From positions 248,001-312,000 of the forward strand of contig NZ_JAIOUB010000003.1 of NCBI RefSeq assembly GCF_019931215.1: a stretch of 64,000 bases of DNA. Direction: 5' to 3'. The notes beneath the pieces were generated by a model, which saw nothing but the letters and a program-made list of their open reading frames with translations, had not been told where the DNA came from and made no database searches. A program made the position numbers and the translations under genes. The first letter of the stretch is position 1. Each line of letters starts with the position of its first letter. This DNA comes from Alcanivorax limicola. Lineage in GTDB: Bacteria > Pseudomonadota > Gammaproteobacteria > Pseudomonadales > Alcanivoracaceae. Positions 26,195-36,924 of this stretch are shown here, piece after piece.

Positions 26195-27742
26195 GTGAGT
26201 AAAGACCGTCTGATCATTTTTGATACTACCTTGCGCGATGGCGAACAGAGCCCCGGCGCCTCCATGGACCGTGATGAGAAGGTGCGCATTGCCAAGGCCC
26301 TGGAACGGATGCGGGTGGATGTGATCGAGGCCGGGTTTGCCGTCGCCAGCCAGGGGGACTTTGAGTCCGTGAAGGCCATTGCTGACACGGTCAAGGGGTC
26401 CACCATCTGTTCCCTTGCGCGGGCCAAGGCAGCGGATATTGACCGTGCCGGTGAAGCGCTGAAAAACGCCGCATCCGGCCGCATCCACACCTTCATTGCC
26501 ACCAGCCCGATTCATATGCAGCACAAGCTGCGCATGACGCCGGACCAGGTGATCGAAGCGGCCGTGGCAGCGGTGAAGCACGCGCGCAACCAGATCGGCG
26601 ACGTCGAATTTTCCTGTGAGGACGCGGGTCGCTCCGAGATTGATTTCCTGTGCCGTATCATCGAGCAGGTCATTGATGCCGGTGCGCGCACCATCAATAT
26701 TCCGGACACCGTGGGGTATGCGATTCCGCAGCAGTTCGGCGAGACCATCCGCACGTTGCTGGAGCGCATTCCCAATGCCCACAAGGCGGTGTTTTCGGTG
26801 CACTGCCACAACGACCTCGGGCTGGCGGTGGCCAATTCGCTGGCAGCGGTCATGAACGGCGCGCGACAGGTTGAATGCACCATCAACGGCCTCGGCGAGC
26901 GTGCCGGCAATGCCTCACTGGAAGAGATCGTCATGGCCGTGCGCACGCGGCCAGACCTGTTTGATGTGGACACCGGCATCAACGCGACAGAGATCGTGCC
27001 GACCTCGCGCATGGTCTCCACCATTACCGGTTTTCCCGTGCAGCCGAACAAGGCCATTGTCGGCGCCAATGCGTTCGCCCATGAGTCCGGTATTCACCAG
27101 GACGGTGTGCTCAAGCATCGGGAAACCTACGAGATCATGCGTGCCGAAGATGTTGGCTGGCACACCAACCGCATGGTGCTGGGCAAGCACTCCGGCCGTG
27201 CGGCGTTCCGGGCGCGCCTGGAAGAACTGGGCATCAGCCTGCATACCAGCGAAGAGCTGGATGAGGTGTTCCGCCGCTTCAAGGAGCTGGCGGACAAGAA
27301 GCACGACGTGTTTGACGAAGATATTCATGCGCTGATCAGCGACACGCTGAAAGCGGCGGAGGCAGAGCGTTACAAGCTGCTGCGCCTGGAGACCGCCTCG
27401 CGTACCGGCGAGACGCCCACGGCGACCCTGTCGTTGAATGTGGATGGCAGCGAACAGCAGGCCACGGCGTCCGGCGCCGGGCCGGTGGATGCGACCTTCA
27501 AGGCGATAGAACAGATTGCTCACAGTGGTGCGGGCTTGCAGTTGTACTCGGTGAACGCGATTACCTCGGGTACGGACAGCCAGGGCGAGGTGACCGTGCG
27601 GCTGGAAAAAGGCGGACGTATCGTCAACGGCCATGGCGCGGATGTGGATATCATCATGGCCTCGGCCAAGGCTTATCTGGATGCCCTGAATCATATTGCG
27701 ACGGGCGCAGAGCGCGCGCATCCGCAGGCGGCAGATGTGTAA
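26195..27742 (+). CDS. leuA: 2-isopropylmalate synthase
   Basis: LeuA condenses acetyl-CoA with 2-oxoisovalerate, the first committed step of leucine synthesis. The 515-aa product is the bacterial E. coli-like form. Signatures are [16 protein letters not shown] at 9-24 with metal-binding Asp, the [12 protein letters not shown] block, [41 protein letters not shown] carrying the HxH metal ligands, and [22 protein letters not shown]. The C-terminal LeuA regulatory domain (about 390-505) supports leucine feedback control. The start is GTG at 26195. The stop TAA shares a base with the next gene's ATG. I could not recognise a leu leader peptide in the 97 bases upstream. Confidence 0.97.
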   Translation: MSKDRLIIFDTTLRDGEQSPGASMDRDEKVRIAKALERMRVDVIEAGFAVASQGDFESVKAIADTVKGSTICSLARAKAADIDRAGEALKNAASGRIHTFIATSPIHMQHKLRMTPDQVIEAAVAAVKHARNQIGDVEFSCEDAGRSEIDFLCRIIEQVIDAGARTINIPDTVGYAIPQQFGETIRTLLERIPNAHKAVFSVHCHNDLGLAVANSLAAVMNGARQVECTINGLGERAGNASLEEIVMAVRTRPDLFDVDTGINATEIVPTSRMVSTITGFPVQPNKAIVGANAFAHESGIHQDGVLKHRETYEIMRAEDVGWHTNRMVLGKHSGRAAFRARLEELGISLHTSEELDEVFRRFKELADKKHDVFDEDIHALISDTLKAAEAERYKLLRLETASRTGETPTATLSLNVDGSEQQATASGAGPVDATFKAIEQIAHSGAGLQLYSVNAITSGTDSQGEVTVRLEKGGRIVNGHGADVDIIMASAKAYLDALNHIATGAERAHPQAADV

Positions 27743-28548
27743 TGGATGAGTTGCAGCGCCAGGCCTGGTTGAAGGCCATGGGATTTACCCCCTGGGTGGC
27801 GGCAACGCCGCTGCCCGGCGCTGCGCCGTCGGTGCGTCTGGCCTGGCCGGCCTCTGCGCCGGCAACTGTGACCGCACCGGAGCCGGCCTCTGCGCGGGCC
27901 TTGCTGCAACCTGAGACGGCAGGGGCGCCGCCGGGCTCGCAGGCAAATGCTCCTCAACCAGACACTCAAACAGACACTCAACCAGACAGAACGACCGAAT
28001 CAGCACCGGGGTTGCGCAAGGCCTCCGAAGCACTGGCGACGCCGGTGCCCCGGGCGATGCAACAGCCCGTCGCAAGGCCGGCCCCTGAACCACAGGTCAA
28101 GCCGGACCGCGGCCCGCGCTTCACGTTGCAGGCATTCGCTACCCCCAACGTGTGGGTGGTGGTGGAACAGGATGATGCGGACGCGCCGGATCTGGGGCGC
28201 CAGACACAACAGCTGCTCGGCAACCTGTTGCGTGTCTGGCAGGTCGGTCCCGGGCAGCCCCGGCGGTTCTCCTGCCCGCTGGATGGCCAGGCGATGACGG
28301 AGCAGGATGCGGGCCTGGCGTTGTCTGCCTTCCTGCAGGGTCTCGCCCGCAGCAGCAATGCCCGGCGGGTGCTGCTGTGTGCCACAGAAGCCACCGCACA
28401 ATTGATATTGCCTGAGCGCTTCCGCGCCGGGACGGGTGATCTGTCCGGCTGGCTGGCGGTCAGTTCGCTGGCCGAAATGCTGGCAGACCCGGCCACCCAC
28501 AAACGCCGCAGCTGGCAGGCGATCGTCGACGCCGGCCTGCATGCCTGA
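27742..28548 (+). CDS. holD: probable DNA polymerase III psi subunit (HolD), divergent pseudomonad type
   Basis: The 268-aa product has no strong motif. Its N-terminus (QRQAWLKAMGFTPWV) resembles the start of E. coli HolD (RRDWQLQQLGITQWS), and the gene lies immediately before rimI with prfC next, as holD-rimI-prfC do in E. coli. An Ala/Pro/Thr/Gln-rich linker at about 30-125 separates the N-terminal segment from a folded C-terminal domain (about 127-268). That two-part structure fits the 'cryptic' psi subunit described in pseudomonads. Psi bridges chi to the clamp loader during replication. The ATG overlaps the leuA stop by one base. The assignment rests on synteny and weak similarity. Confidence 0.65.
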   Translation: MDELQRQAWLKAMGFTPWVAATPLPGAAPSVRLAWPASAPATVTAPEPASARALLQPETAGAPPGSQANAPQPDTQTDTQPDRTTESAPGLRKASEALATPVPRAMQQPVARPAPEPQVKPDRGPRFTLQAFATPNVWVVVEQDDADAPDLGRQTQQLLGNLLRVWQVGPGQPRRFSCPLDGQAMTEQDAGLALSAFLQGLARSSNARRVLLCATEATAQLILPERFRAGTGDLSGWLAVSSLAEMLADPATHKRRSWQAIVDAGLHA

Positions 28549-29035
28549 GCAGGGGCGCCCGGTGTTGCCAGCTTTCCCCGACGGCCTGCGTTGTCGCGCC
28601 ATGTCCGCCGAGGATATCCCCGCACTGCTGCCCATCGAGAACGCAGGGCAGCCGACACCCTGGACCGCGCAGATCTTTGCCGATTGCCTGTGCCCCGGTT
28701 ATCGCTGCCATGTGGTGGTGGCGGGCGAGGGCAGTGACGAAACCCCGGTGGCTTTTCAGGTGCTCTCCCATGTGCTCGATGAAGCGCACCTGCTCAATAT
28801 CGCCGTGCACCCGGACTGGCAACGGCGCGGTATTGCCGCGACCCTGTTGCAGCACACCCTGGCCGGTCTGGTGGCGGCGGATATCAGCGTGCTGTATCTC
28901 GAGGTGCGGGAAAGCAACCTGGCCGGGCGCCAGCTCTACGAGCGCCTGGGTTTTGCCCTGACCGGCCGTCGCAAGGACTATTACACGCGCCCCGGCGGCC
29001 GTGAGGATGCGCTGCTGATGCTGCGGCATCTGTAA
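28541..29035 (+). CDS. rimI: ribosomal protein S18-alanine N-acetyltransferase
   Basis: RimI acetylates the N-terminal alanine of ribosomal protein S18 using acetyl-CoA. The 164-aa product is a GNAT-fold enzyme with the substrate-side IENAGQPTPWTAQIF, the acetyl-CoA binding VHPDWQRRGIAATLLQHTL (Q/RxxGxG/A type), LEVRESNLAGRQLYERLGF with the catalytic-region Asn and Tyr, and RKDYYTRPGGREDALLM near the C-terminus, which is typical for RimI. ATG 28541 overlaps the end of the holD-like gene by eight bases; starts at GTG 28562 or ATG 28601 are also possible. Confidence 0.92.
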   Translation: MPEQGRPVLPAFPDGLRCRAMSAEDIPALLPIENAGQPTPWTAQIFADCLCPGYRCHVVVAGEGSDETPVAFQVLSHVLDEAHLLNIAVHPDWQRRGIAATLLQHTLAGLVAADISVLYLEVRESNLAGRQLYERLGFALTGRRKDYYTRPGGREDALLMLRHL

Positions 29036-29102
29036 CGGTATCGCCGGTTGAATCTGTCACACGCCACAGCCTCTGGCGCGCCTGTAGACCGGCGACATCA
29101 CC

Positions 29103-29111
29103 TGCTATACT
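29103..29111 (+). promoter_or_regulatory. extended -10 promoter element before prfC
   Basis: TGCTATACT at 29103-29111 matches an extended -10 (TGnTATAAT) with one change. The -35 region at 29083-29088 (TGTAGA) is weak. It lies about 30 bases upstream of the prfC start codon. Confidence 0.5.
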
Positions 29112-29139
29112 GCGCGCCGCAACTGGATAAGGCCCTGTA

Positions 29140-30720
<1,581 letters not shown>

Positions 30721-30726
30721 AGGCGG

Positions 30727-31038
30727 TTACCCGGGTGGGTCAACTACCCACTCGGGCTCCTCGAACTCGCCAATCAGGCGAATATCACACAGATGTGACG
30801 CGCTGCGGATGATCTCGGTGATGGCCGGGTTGTCTTGCGCTTCCATGGCGTCACGGCTGGCTTTCGTATCCCAGTAGGCAATCGCAATCAGCGTGTTCGG
30901 ATCGCCGATCTTGCGGTGCAGGGTGGTGCCCCGTGCGCCCGGTGCCTGCTGGATCAGTGCGCTGGCGCGGACCCAGGCATCAGCATAGTCTTCGGCGCGG
31001 TAGCCTTCACGGATATGGACTTCAAAGATGTATTTCAT
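30727..31038 (-). CDS. small antibiotic biosynthesis monooxygenase-like (ABM) protein
   Basis: The 103-aa product has the single ferredoxin-like fold of the ABM superfamily. It starts MKYIFEVHIREGYRAEDYADAW, followed by APGARGTTLHRKIGDPNTLIAIAYWDTKASRDAME, the usual strand-helix pattern with a central Trp. Members range from heme-degrading and quinol monooxygenases to proteins of unknown role, so no substrate can be assigned. The start is ATG 31038. The gene is convergent with prfC (stops six bases apart), and its last codons form part of a hairpin that may terminate both genes. Confidence 0.75.
   Translation of the reverse strand: MKYIFEVHIREGYRAEDYADAWVRASALIQQAPGARGTTLHRKIGDPNTLIAIAYWDTKASRDAMEAQDNPAITEIIRSASHLCDIRLIGEFEEPEWVVDPPG
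30730..30756. terminator. possible bidirectional terminator hairpin between prfC and the ABM gene
   Basis: CCCGGGTGGGT (30730-30740) and ACCCACTCGGG (30746-30756) pair with one mismatch around CAACT, directly after the prfC stop and within the last codons of the convergent ABM gene. No clear T-run is present on either strand, so the termination role is inferred. Confidence 0.45.
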
Positions 31039-31084
31039 GGTTCGAGTATAGACGGTATTGCGACAGGGGTATTCCGGGGAAAGA

Positions 31085-31110
31085 TCTGGCCACCCGAGTG
31101 GGTGGCCAGA
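31085..31110 (-). terminator. probable terminator of the GlyGly-CTERM phosphoesterase gene
   Basis: A perfect 11-bp stem TCTGGCCACCC/GGGTGGCCAGA with loop GAGT lies just past the stop of the minus-strand gene ending at 31119. On the minus strand TCTTT follows within a few bases, a weak T-tract. Confidence 0.65.
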
Positions 31111-31118
31111 GAAGCGCC

Positions 31119-33683
31119 TCACGCGCGTCGGTTGCGACGACGGCCGAACGCGAACATCAGCAGGCACAGGGTAGCGAACAGGCCCGCGGCGGCACCGCCG
31201 GAGGAGCTGTTGCTGCCGCTGTCACCGCCGTTGCCGGGGTCCTCACCGTCCCCGTTATCCGGGTCCTCGAACAGTGCGATCAGATCCATATCCATGACGA
31301 TATCGGAGCTGGAGACACGGTCCTGGTGAACGGATACGGCGACCACGTTCTCGCCCTGGCGCAACAGCGCCGGGTCGATACTTTCCGTGTAGTAGTTGTA
31401 GTCCTTGCCGATGGTTGATGCGGCCAGTGTCAGGTAATCAATGATCCCGTCCGGCATGTTGCTGCGATAGATCTCATCACCGTTCAGGTACACCACGGCG
31501 CCATCATCACGCAGCAGGCTCAGATCCAGCTTTATGAGGCCGGTGGTGTCGTCGACGTTGAATGTCCGGCGGAAGTAGGTGGTCGGGTATTTGTTGCTGC
31601 TGTCCGGGCCAAAGCCCACGATGGTGGTCTCGCCGTCATAGCCGCCGTAACCGAGCAGTGCCGGGCCAGCCGACCAGTCGACGTCATCAAAGCCGAGCTC
31701 TGTCCAGGCCCAACCCTGATCGGAACCGTTGTCCAGATATTTCCAGACACTGCCACGGCTGATCAGTTCTTCCTCGCGGACGTTCTTCAGTTCGATCTTG
31801 CCGACCATTTCCAGGTCCAGCACGATATCGGAACTGGTCACGCGGTCCTGGTGAATGGATACCGCCAGCACGTTGACGCCTTCGTTCAGCAGTGCCGGAT
31901 CAAGACGTGTGGTGTGGTAGGTGTAATCCTTGTTGATGGTGCTGGCGGCCAGCGTCTGATAGGTGATCTCGCCGGCGGGCATGTTGTTGCGGAAAATTTC
32001 TTCGCCGTTGAGATACACCACTGCTCCGTCGTCGCGCATGATGCCCAGATCAACACCATAGAACTCGCTGATGTCCTCGACGTCAAACGTGTGGCGGAAA
32101 TAGGTGGCCGGGTGTTTGTTGCGGTCGTCCGCACCAAAGCTGACGGTGGTGGTCTCGCCGTTGTAGCCGCCGTAACCCAGCGGCGCGGCGCCACCAGCCC
32201 AGCTGCTGTCATCGAAATCCGGCGCAATCCAGTCCATCCCCTGGTCAGAACCGTTATCCAGGTATTTCCAGACGCTGCCCTTGCGCACCAGCTCCACCAC
32301 GGTGAAGTGATCCGGCTCTGGCTCGGGAATATCATAGTCCACATCCAGCACCTGGCTGCGCTGCGTCGTTTCCTGGCGCGTGATGGTCATGGCGTGGCCG
32401 ACACCGGCCGCATCCCACAGGCTCAGACCGGCAGGCAACGCGAACGGATCGGCTTCACGTGCGCTGTGTTCGAGCATGGCAGTGGTGGCTTCGCCATCAA
32501 AGCGTGCGGTGCGCACGGTGATTTTTTCTGCATCAATCTGGTTGACCATGAAGTGGGAGAAGCTGCCCTGATCCAGAATCCAGTCGTGATGCACGTTGGC
32601 GGTGCGCAGCGGGGCACCCCAGGCGCCTTCACCGATATAGACGATGCCGGCTTCCGCCTGGATGTAATCCATCGGGCCGTTCGGGCGTACCGGCAAGGTG
32701 TACTTGACCAGATGGGTGTCGGATTCGACCGCCAGGTTGACGCGGTAGTCGTAGAAAATTTCCGACCAGGCACGGGAGACCGGGCTGCCGGATTTGCTTG
32801 CCGTGCGCGGGAACATGGGAATGTGGTACTGGGCCATGATCCAGCTGGTGTTCTGGTGGTGTGCCGCCAGATCATCCTTGAGCCAGGCCAGCTGTGCGGC
32901 ACGTTCATTGGCATAAGAGCTACCGGTGAACTCGGTGCTGAGCGAGTAGAGGCGCAGCATGTCGCCGCCGACGTTAAAGGCGTAATAGGCATCGCGCAGC
33001 GAGCAGACGCCGTTTTCTTCGATGTCGATACCGAAGATGCGGCACATGAACAGCAAGTCAGATCCCTCATGATTGCCGGTGGTCGGAATAATCGGGTAGA
33101 CCTGCTGGTAGGTAACGCCGTCGATGTCCGTGGGTGAGAGCGTCAGTTCCCAGTCGGTCAGCCATTCGTTCCATTCCTGCACCGTGTGGCGATCGGTGTA
33201 GTCACCGCTGAAGGCAATAAAATGCGGCCGGATCTTGGCTACCAGACGGTTGCCTTGCTGGCGCGGTGCGCGGTTGTTGCGCGAGTCGCCACCACTGATA
33301 AAGGTCATTGGTTGAGCACTGTCCGGTGCGGTACGGAAGAAGTAGCGATCACCGCAGCCGTTGTCATCGCACAGACGGAAGTAGACATTGCTATCCGGTG
33401 TCAGGCCGGACAAGCGGTAGAAGCCGGAGTGCAGATCGGTCTTGAAGACACGCTCGGCGGGGTTCGTCAGCGTCATCCAGTCGCTGCCGTCGGCGCTGTG
33501 GCCGTAAGTGATATACGGGTTGCTCAGTTCGGTGTCCGGCGTATAGCCGACAATGGCGCGGGTGGCGGGATCGCTGTCCCAGGCGACGCGGACATATTTG
33601 GTGTCGGCGAATGCGCTCTGTGTGAATAGCATGGTGACACTGAAAAAGATCAACGCCGCCATTCTTGCTGGCGAGAAGTTCAT
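31119..33683 (-). CDS. secreted purple-acid-phosphatase-like metallophosphoesterase with GlyGly-CTERM tail
   Basis: The 854-aa product has a signal peptide (1-26) and an FN3-like N-terminal domain (about 28-120). A calcineurin-like phosphoesterase domain (about 125-390) follows, with GDSRNNR at 132-138, GDYTD at 160-164, GNHE at 203-206 and a QYHIP histidine near 287. The final GHxH motif is altered to SDTH near 323, which may change metal binding. Two similar domains of about 150 residues follow, each with GSVWKYLDNGSDQG, LGYGGY-GETT, TYFR-TF and LRDDGAVVYLNG, resembling jelly-roll modules. A Gly/Ser/Asp linker leads to SGGAAAGLFATLCLLMFAFG and RRRNRRA, a GlyGly-CTERM sorting tail. The rhombosortase at 25465-26097 probably processes it. 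The substrate is unknown. Confidence 0.88.
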   Translation of the reverse strand: MNFSPARMAALIFFSVTMLFTQSAFADTKYVRVAWDSDPATRAIVGYTPDTELSNPYITYGHSADGSDWMTLTNPAERVFKTDLHSGFYRLSGLTPDSNVYFRLCDDNGCGDRYFFRTAPDSAQPMTFISGGDSRNNRAPRQQGNRLVAKIRPHFIAFSGDYTDRHTVQEWNEWLTDWELTLSPTDIDGVTYQQVYPIIPTTGNHEGSDLLFMCRIFGIDIEENGVCSLRDAYYAFNVGGDMLRLYSLSTEFTGSSYANERAAQLAWLKDDLAAHHQNTSWIMAQYHIPMFPRTASKSGSPVSRAWSEIFYDYRVNLAVESDTHLVKYTLPVRPNGPMDYIQAEAGIVYIGEGAWGAPLRTANVHHDWILDQGSFSHFMVNQIDAEKITVRTARFDGEATTAMLEHSAREADPFALPAGLSLWDAAGVGHAMTITRQETTQRSQVLDVDYDIPEPEPDHFTVVELVRKGSVWKYLDNGSDQGMDWIAPDFDDSSWAGGAAPLGYGGYNGETTTVSFGADDRNKHPATYFRHTFDVEDISEFYGVDLGIMRDDGAVVYLNGEEIFRNNMPAGEITYQTLAASTINKDYTYHTTRLDPALLNEGVNVLAVSIHQDRVTSSDIVLDLEMVGKIELKNVREEELISRGSVWKYLDNGSDQGWAWTELGFDDVDWSAGPALLGYGGYDGETTIVGFGPDSSNKYPTTYFRRTFNVDDTTGLIKLDLSLLRDDGAVVYLNGDEIYRSNMPDGIIDYLTLAASTIGKDYNYYTESIDPALLRQGENVVAVSVHQDRVSSSDIVMDMDLIALFEDPDNGDGEDPGNGGDSGSNSSSGGAAAGLFATLCLLMFAFGRRRNRRA

Positions 33684-33839
33684 GTTGCCTTGCCCTCGGA
33701 TGACTTGGATAAAGTGTAATGACGCATGAGCGGGGTCTTTTTTAGCCCCGACCGCGGGCTACTTTACGTTGCGCTTATGACAACCGAGGGCGTCTGGTGT
33801 GAAAGTTAAGTGACGATCTTTGCAGAGGCCGTAATGCTT

Positions 33840-34430
33840 TCAGGGGCCACTGACCAGGCGCACGCGGGCTACCTGATCCAGCGGCAGCCACTGCTTTTCG
33901 CCCGTGCCGAAGTGCAACATCATGGCGGCATCCCGGCCGCGTTGATCGGTACCGGTATCGGCAGTCCAGAAGGCAGCACGCCCGCCGTGGGGAAAGAAAC
34001 CGATGACAGTCCGGGCATGGCCGGGAAAACCGGTGTCGTAGAGCAGGGTTTCCAGTTCTGCCACGCGGGGCAAGCGCCAATCATCCCGGCCGCAGCGGCG
34101 AGTACGGCGCAGATGATCAATCAGCATATCGATGTCGCAGGCTGAAGACTGCCCGGGCTGCAACATGCAGCCGCCGTCATACACCGGCGCTTCCATCTTC
34201 CAGTAGTAGGTAGAACCGGCGTAGGACATGCCCTCATTATCGCTTTTCGCTTCCCAGCGCAGGCCGGTGTGGTGATCGTGTACGCAGGCCCAGGGGCCGT
34301 CCTGCACTGGCAGAGCGTTGCCCTGAAGATCATATTTTTCCCAGCGCGTTATCGGTTCCTCGGAGGCACTGCACCCGATCAGAACACTGAGCGCCAGCGA
34401 CGCGGCAACAAGACGGCAATGGACAGACAT
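33840..34430 (-). CDS. DUF1566 (Lcl C-terminal domain) lipoprotein
   Basis: The 196-aa product has a lipoprotein signal (LALSVLIGC, lipobox cysteine at 20). Its C-terminal half carries the DUF1566 pattern: WRLPRVAELETLLYDTG with an upstream TGLRWEAKSD and downstream AAFWTADTGTDQRGRDAAMMLHFGTGEK. DUF1566 domains are found in many secreted proteins and have no agreed function. The gene starts 14 bases after the cytochrome b561 fusion gene and is almost certainly cotranscribed with it, suggesting a shared periplasmic role. ATG 34430 is preceded by AAAGGGA; a longer in-frame start lacks a signal peptide. Confidence 0.8.
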   Translation of the reverse strand: MSVHCRLVAASLALSVLIGCSASEEPITRWEKYDLQGNALPVQDGPWACVHDHHTGLRWEAKSDNEGMSYAGSTYYWKMEAPVYDGGCMLQPGQSSACDIDMLIDHLRRTRRCGRDDWRLPRVAELETLLYDTGFPGHARTVIGFFPHGGRAAFWTADTGTDQRGRDAAMMLHFGTGEKQWLPLDQVARVRLVSGP

Positions 34431-34444
34431 GACAAACGTCCCTT

Positions 34445-36040
34445 TCACTCGAAGCGAATGCGCAACGGGCGCAGATGGTAGGAATGATTGACCTGTGTGT
34501 GATCGAAGGTCGCTACCCACAGATAAGTGCCGTCGGTGATATCCAGATCGAAGCCGGACTCGGCTGCAATGCCACGCGCTACTTCCAGGGTCCAGCGGCC
34601 ATCATGCCAACGGCCTTGTGCTGCGGCATCAGCGCGATCGGTATCCGGATTGGTGATCCACAGAATGGAAGGCATCAGCGTGCCCACCGGGTAATGGTCA
34701 TCCTCTGCCGAGTAGGGTTTTGTCTCGTACCAGGAAAGCGCGAACGGCACGGCATTTTCGTCGTCATGCAACGTCTGGAACGGCGCGAGCTGTGCCGGGT
34801 CGTTGGGCAGCCGCTTGGGTACCACGATGTCCTCATAGAACCAGAGATAGTTGCTGCTGAAGGGATTGGTTTGCGATGGGTCAGCCTTGTAGCCAGCGGT
34901 GTAGCGTTGCTCGCCCGGCACATGCGGGTAGGGCGTGCCGAAATGACTGTCATCAAGCACCCCGTAGCCGTGATTGCGCACCGCTTTCCAGTGCCACATA
35001 TCGACCAGCCCGGACGCCACATAATGCGCGCCACGGCGTGATTCGCTGCGCCCGGTTTCCGGCTTGCCGGTGCCGAAATGAAAAGAGCTGTTGCCCGCGA
35101 TATCCGGCTGATCGGAGAAGATCACAGCAAACTTGTCTTCGTACCAGCGGCGTTCATCGTTCTGCGCGAGACCGTCGTGGAGCATTTTCCAACCGTCGTC
35201 TGTCTTGATCAGCGGCAAGTGCGCCAGGCTTTGTGTGGGGTCTTCCCACGAGAAGGCAAAATAGATAACCAGCCCGTGTCGCGCCGCACGAATCTCCACC
35301 GGCACATGGGCAGAACTCCCGGGGACGCGGGTGATGACGGTGACCGGCGTGGCATGCTGCCAGAAGGGTTCATCCAGCACGCCATCAATGGTCAGACGTT
35401 GCCCGGCCGGCACCTCATGGACAATCAGTTGTGTCACCGAGGCGCTGTTCAGGGTGTCGCGCAGCATCCAGGCTGTCGCGGTAATTGCCAGTGGTACTGC
35501 AAGCGTAGTCGCCGCCAGAACACGCCATGAAGGCAAACGACAATACACTGCCTTGAGACCCTGCCACCAGGTGGCCGACAGCTGGCCGACGATATGCACC
35601 AGCACACACAGCAATGCGGCAAAGGCCAGTGCCGCATGCAGCACGATGACCCAGGGGCGCATGACGTTGACGCCACTCCATAACAGCACGCCAGTGATCA
35701 GCAGAAGCGGCACGATGACCCGGCCTGCGCGCAGGGTGTACAGATTCAGGCGCCCCAGGCGTGATGTGGGCGGTTTGGCACGTTCACGGCGTATCGCTCC
35801 GGAGACATAACGACGTACTGCCCAGACGACGACAATGACCAGCCACAACCAGCCAAAGGCAACATGCAGCGCAAAGACATCACCGCTGGGCAGCCAGTTG
35901 GCCCAGGGCGCATCCAGGGCAACGTGCCAGGCGTTGCTGATAAACAGCCGCAGGCCGGTGAGCAGGCTCATCACCAGAGCGACGGTGGACAGCCAGTGAA
36001 GAATCAGCAGTTTAGCGGGTGACGCAAATCTGACAGCCAT
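34445..36040 (-). CDS. cytochrome b561-type membrane domain fused to an ethylbenzene dehydrogenase-like heme domain
   Basis: This 531-aa protein joins two modules. Residues 1-205 form a b-type cytochrome membrane domain of about five helices with candidate heme-ligand histidines in LILHWLSTVAL, FALHVAFGWLW, VIVLHAALAF and CVLVHIVGQL. Residues 215-531 form a periplasmic domain of the EB_dh gamma-subunit type, with LTIDGVLDEPFWQHATP, YFAFSWEDPTQS, KFAVIFSD and ILWITNPDTDRADAAAQGRWHDGRWTLEVAR. No CxxCH is present, so the second heme would be non-covalent. A role in electron transfer between quinone pool and a periplasmic partner is inferred. It is followed by the DUF1566 lipoprotein gene. Confidence 0.85.
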   Translation of the reverse strand: MAVRFASPAKLLILHWLSTVALVMSLLTGLRLFISNAWHVALDAPWANWLPSGDVFALHVAFGWLWLVIVVVWAVRRYVSGAIRRERAKPPTSRLGRLNLYTLRAGRVIVPLLLITGVLLWSGVNVMRPWVIVLHAALAFAALLCVLVHIVGQLSATWWQGLKAVYCRLPSWRVLAATTLAVPLAITATAWMLRDTLNSASVTQLIVHEVPAGQRLTIDGVLDEPFWQHATPVTVITRVPGSSAHVPVEIRAARHGLVIYFAFSWEDPTQSLAHLPLIKTDDGWKMLHDGLAQNDERRWYEDKFAVIFSDQPDIAGNSSFHFGTGKPETGRSESRRGAHYVASGLVDMWHWKAVRNHGYGVLDDSHFGTPYPHVPGEQRYTAGYKADPSQTNPFSSNYLWFYEDIVVPKRLPNDPAQLAPFQTLHDDENAVPFALSWYETKPYSAEDDHYPVGTLMPSILWITNPDTDRADAAAQGRWHDGRWTLEVARGIAAESGFDLDITDGTYLWVATFDHTQVNHSYHLRPLRIRFE

Positions 36041-36182
36041 GACGGATTCCGCTGCGCAGGTCGCGCAGAAGGTTAAAGGTGCTTATATGAAAGTGCTTTA
36101 CCGGGGAGAGGATGGTGCGGGTGGTGTATGACGAAACGGTGTCATTGGTGTGATGTCATGCCATTTTCTCGGCCCTGTCACA

Positions 36183-36845
36183 TCAGACCGGGCGCCGCGG
36201 CCGGATGCGCCAGGCCCGCTCAATCAGTGCGCTGAGGCCGTTGTCGCGGAATCGGGGCTGCTCCGCCAGGATATTGCGAACCTCGAGCAACTGGACATTG
36301 CAGTCGGCAAACAGCCGCTGCACTTCATGCTGGTCGACACTGAACGGCGGCCCCTGCATTTCTGCGTCCGGGTATTCCAGCGTGATCAGCAACATGTCCC
36401 ACTGCGCAGGCAATGTGGCCAGCAGGTGCGTGACATACCGCGCACGCATGTCCGGCGGCAGCGCGATCAGGGCGGCCCGGTCGTAGACCGCGCCGACATT
36501 GCGCAGCATATCCGCCGAGATATCAAAAAAATCGCCGCAGTAGAGGGTGTAGCCCTGACCCGTTGCCACTGGCATGTCATTGCGTTCGCGCCAGGTGAGC
36601 GCCAGTTGCTGCTCGTTGATAAAGGTATCCAGCGCCTCACGGGACAGCTCCACACCGACCACCACATGGCCGTGATCGCGCAGCCAGCGCATATCGTGCG
36701 TCTTGCCACACAGGGGCACCCAGACCGCACTGTCCGGGGCGAAGTCCAGGGTGGGCCACCAGGCGGTCAGCATGGGATTCGGGTGCGGCAGATGAAAGCC
36801 GGTTTCGTTCCGGGCCCAGCGGTCGTGCCAGAAGGGAGCATCCAT
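36183..36845 (-). CDS. tpm: thiopurine S-methyltransferase family protein
   Basis: The 220-aa product matches bacterial TPMT. It begins MDAPFWHDRWARNETGFHL and contains WVPLCGKTHDMRWLRDHGHVVVGVELS (SAM-binding motif I), YCGDFFDIS, VYDRAALIALPPDMRARYVTHL, and LITLEYPDAEMQGPPFSVDQHEVQRLF. TPMT enzymes methylate thiopurines with SAM, and bacterial homologues can also methylate selenium and tellurium oxyanions, giving tolerance. The gene is divergent from the zinc-receptor operon and shares the 133-base intergenic region containing the Zur-box-like palindrome, although that palindrome overlaps the rightward promoter only. Confidence 0.93.
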   Translation of the reverse strand: MDAPFWHDRWARNETGFHLPHPNPMLTAWWPTLDFAPDSAVWVPLCGKTHDMRWLRDHGHVVVGVELSREALDTFINEQQLALTWRERNDMPVATGQGYTLYCGDFFDISADMLRNVGAVYDRAALIALPPDMRARYVTHLLATLPAQWDMLLITLEYPDAEMQGPPFSVDQHEVQRLFADCNVQLLEVRNILAEQPRFRDNGLSALIERAWRIRPRRPV

Positions 36846-36924
36846 CGTCAGTGGTCCTTGCCGTTCAATCCGTGAATTTACCCCCGATACTGAGGCTTCT
36901 GGTGACGGGGCGCGACCTTATGAC

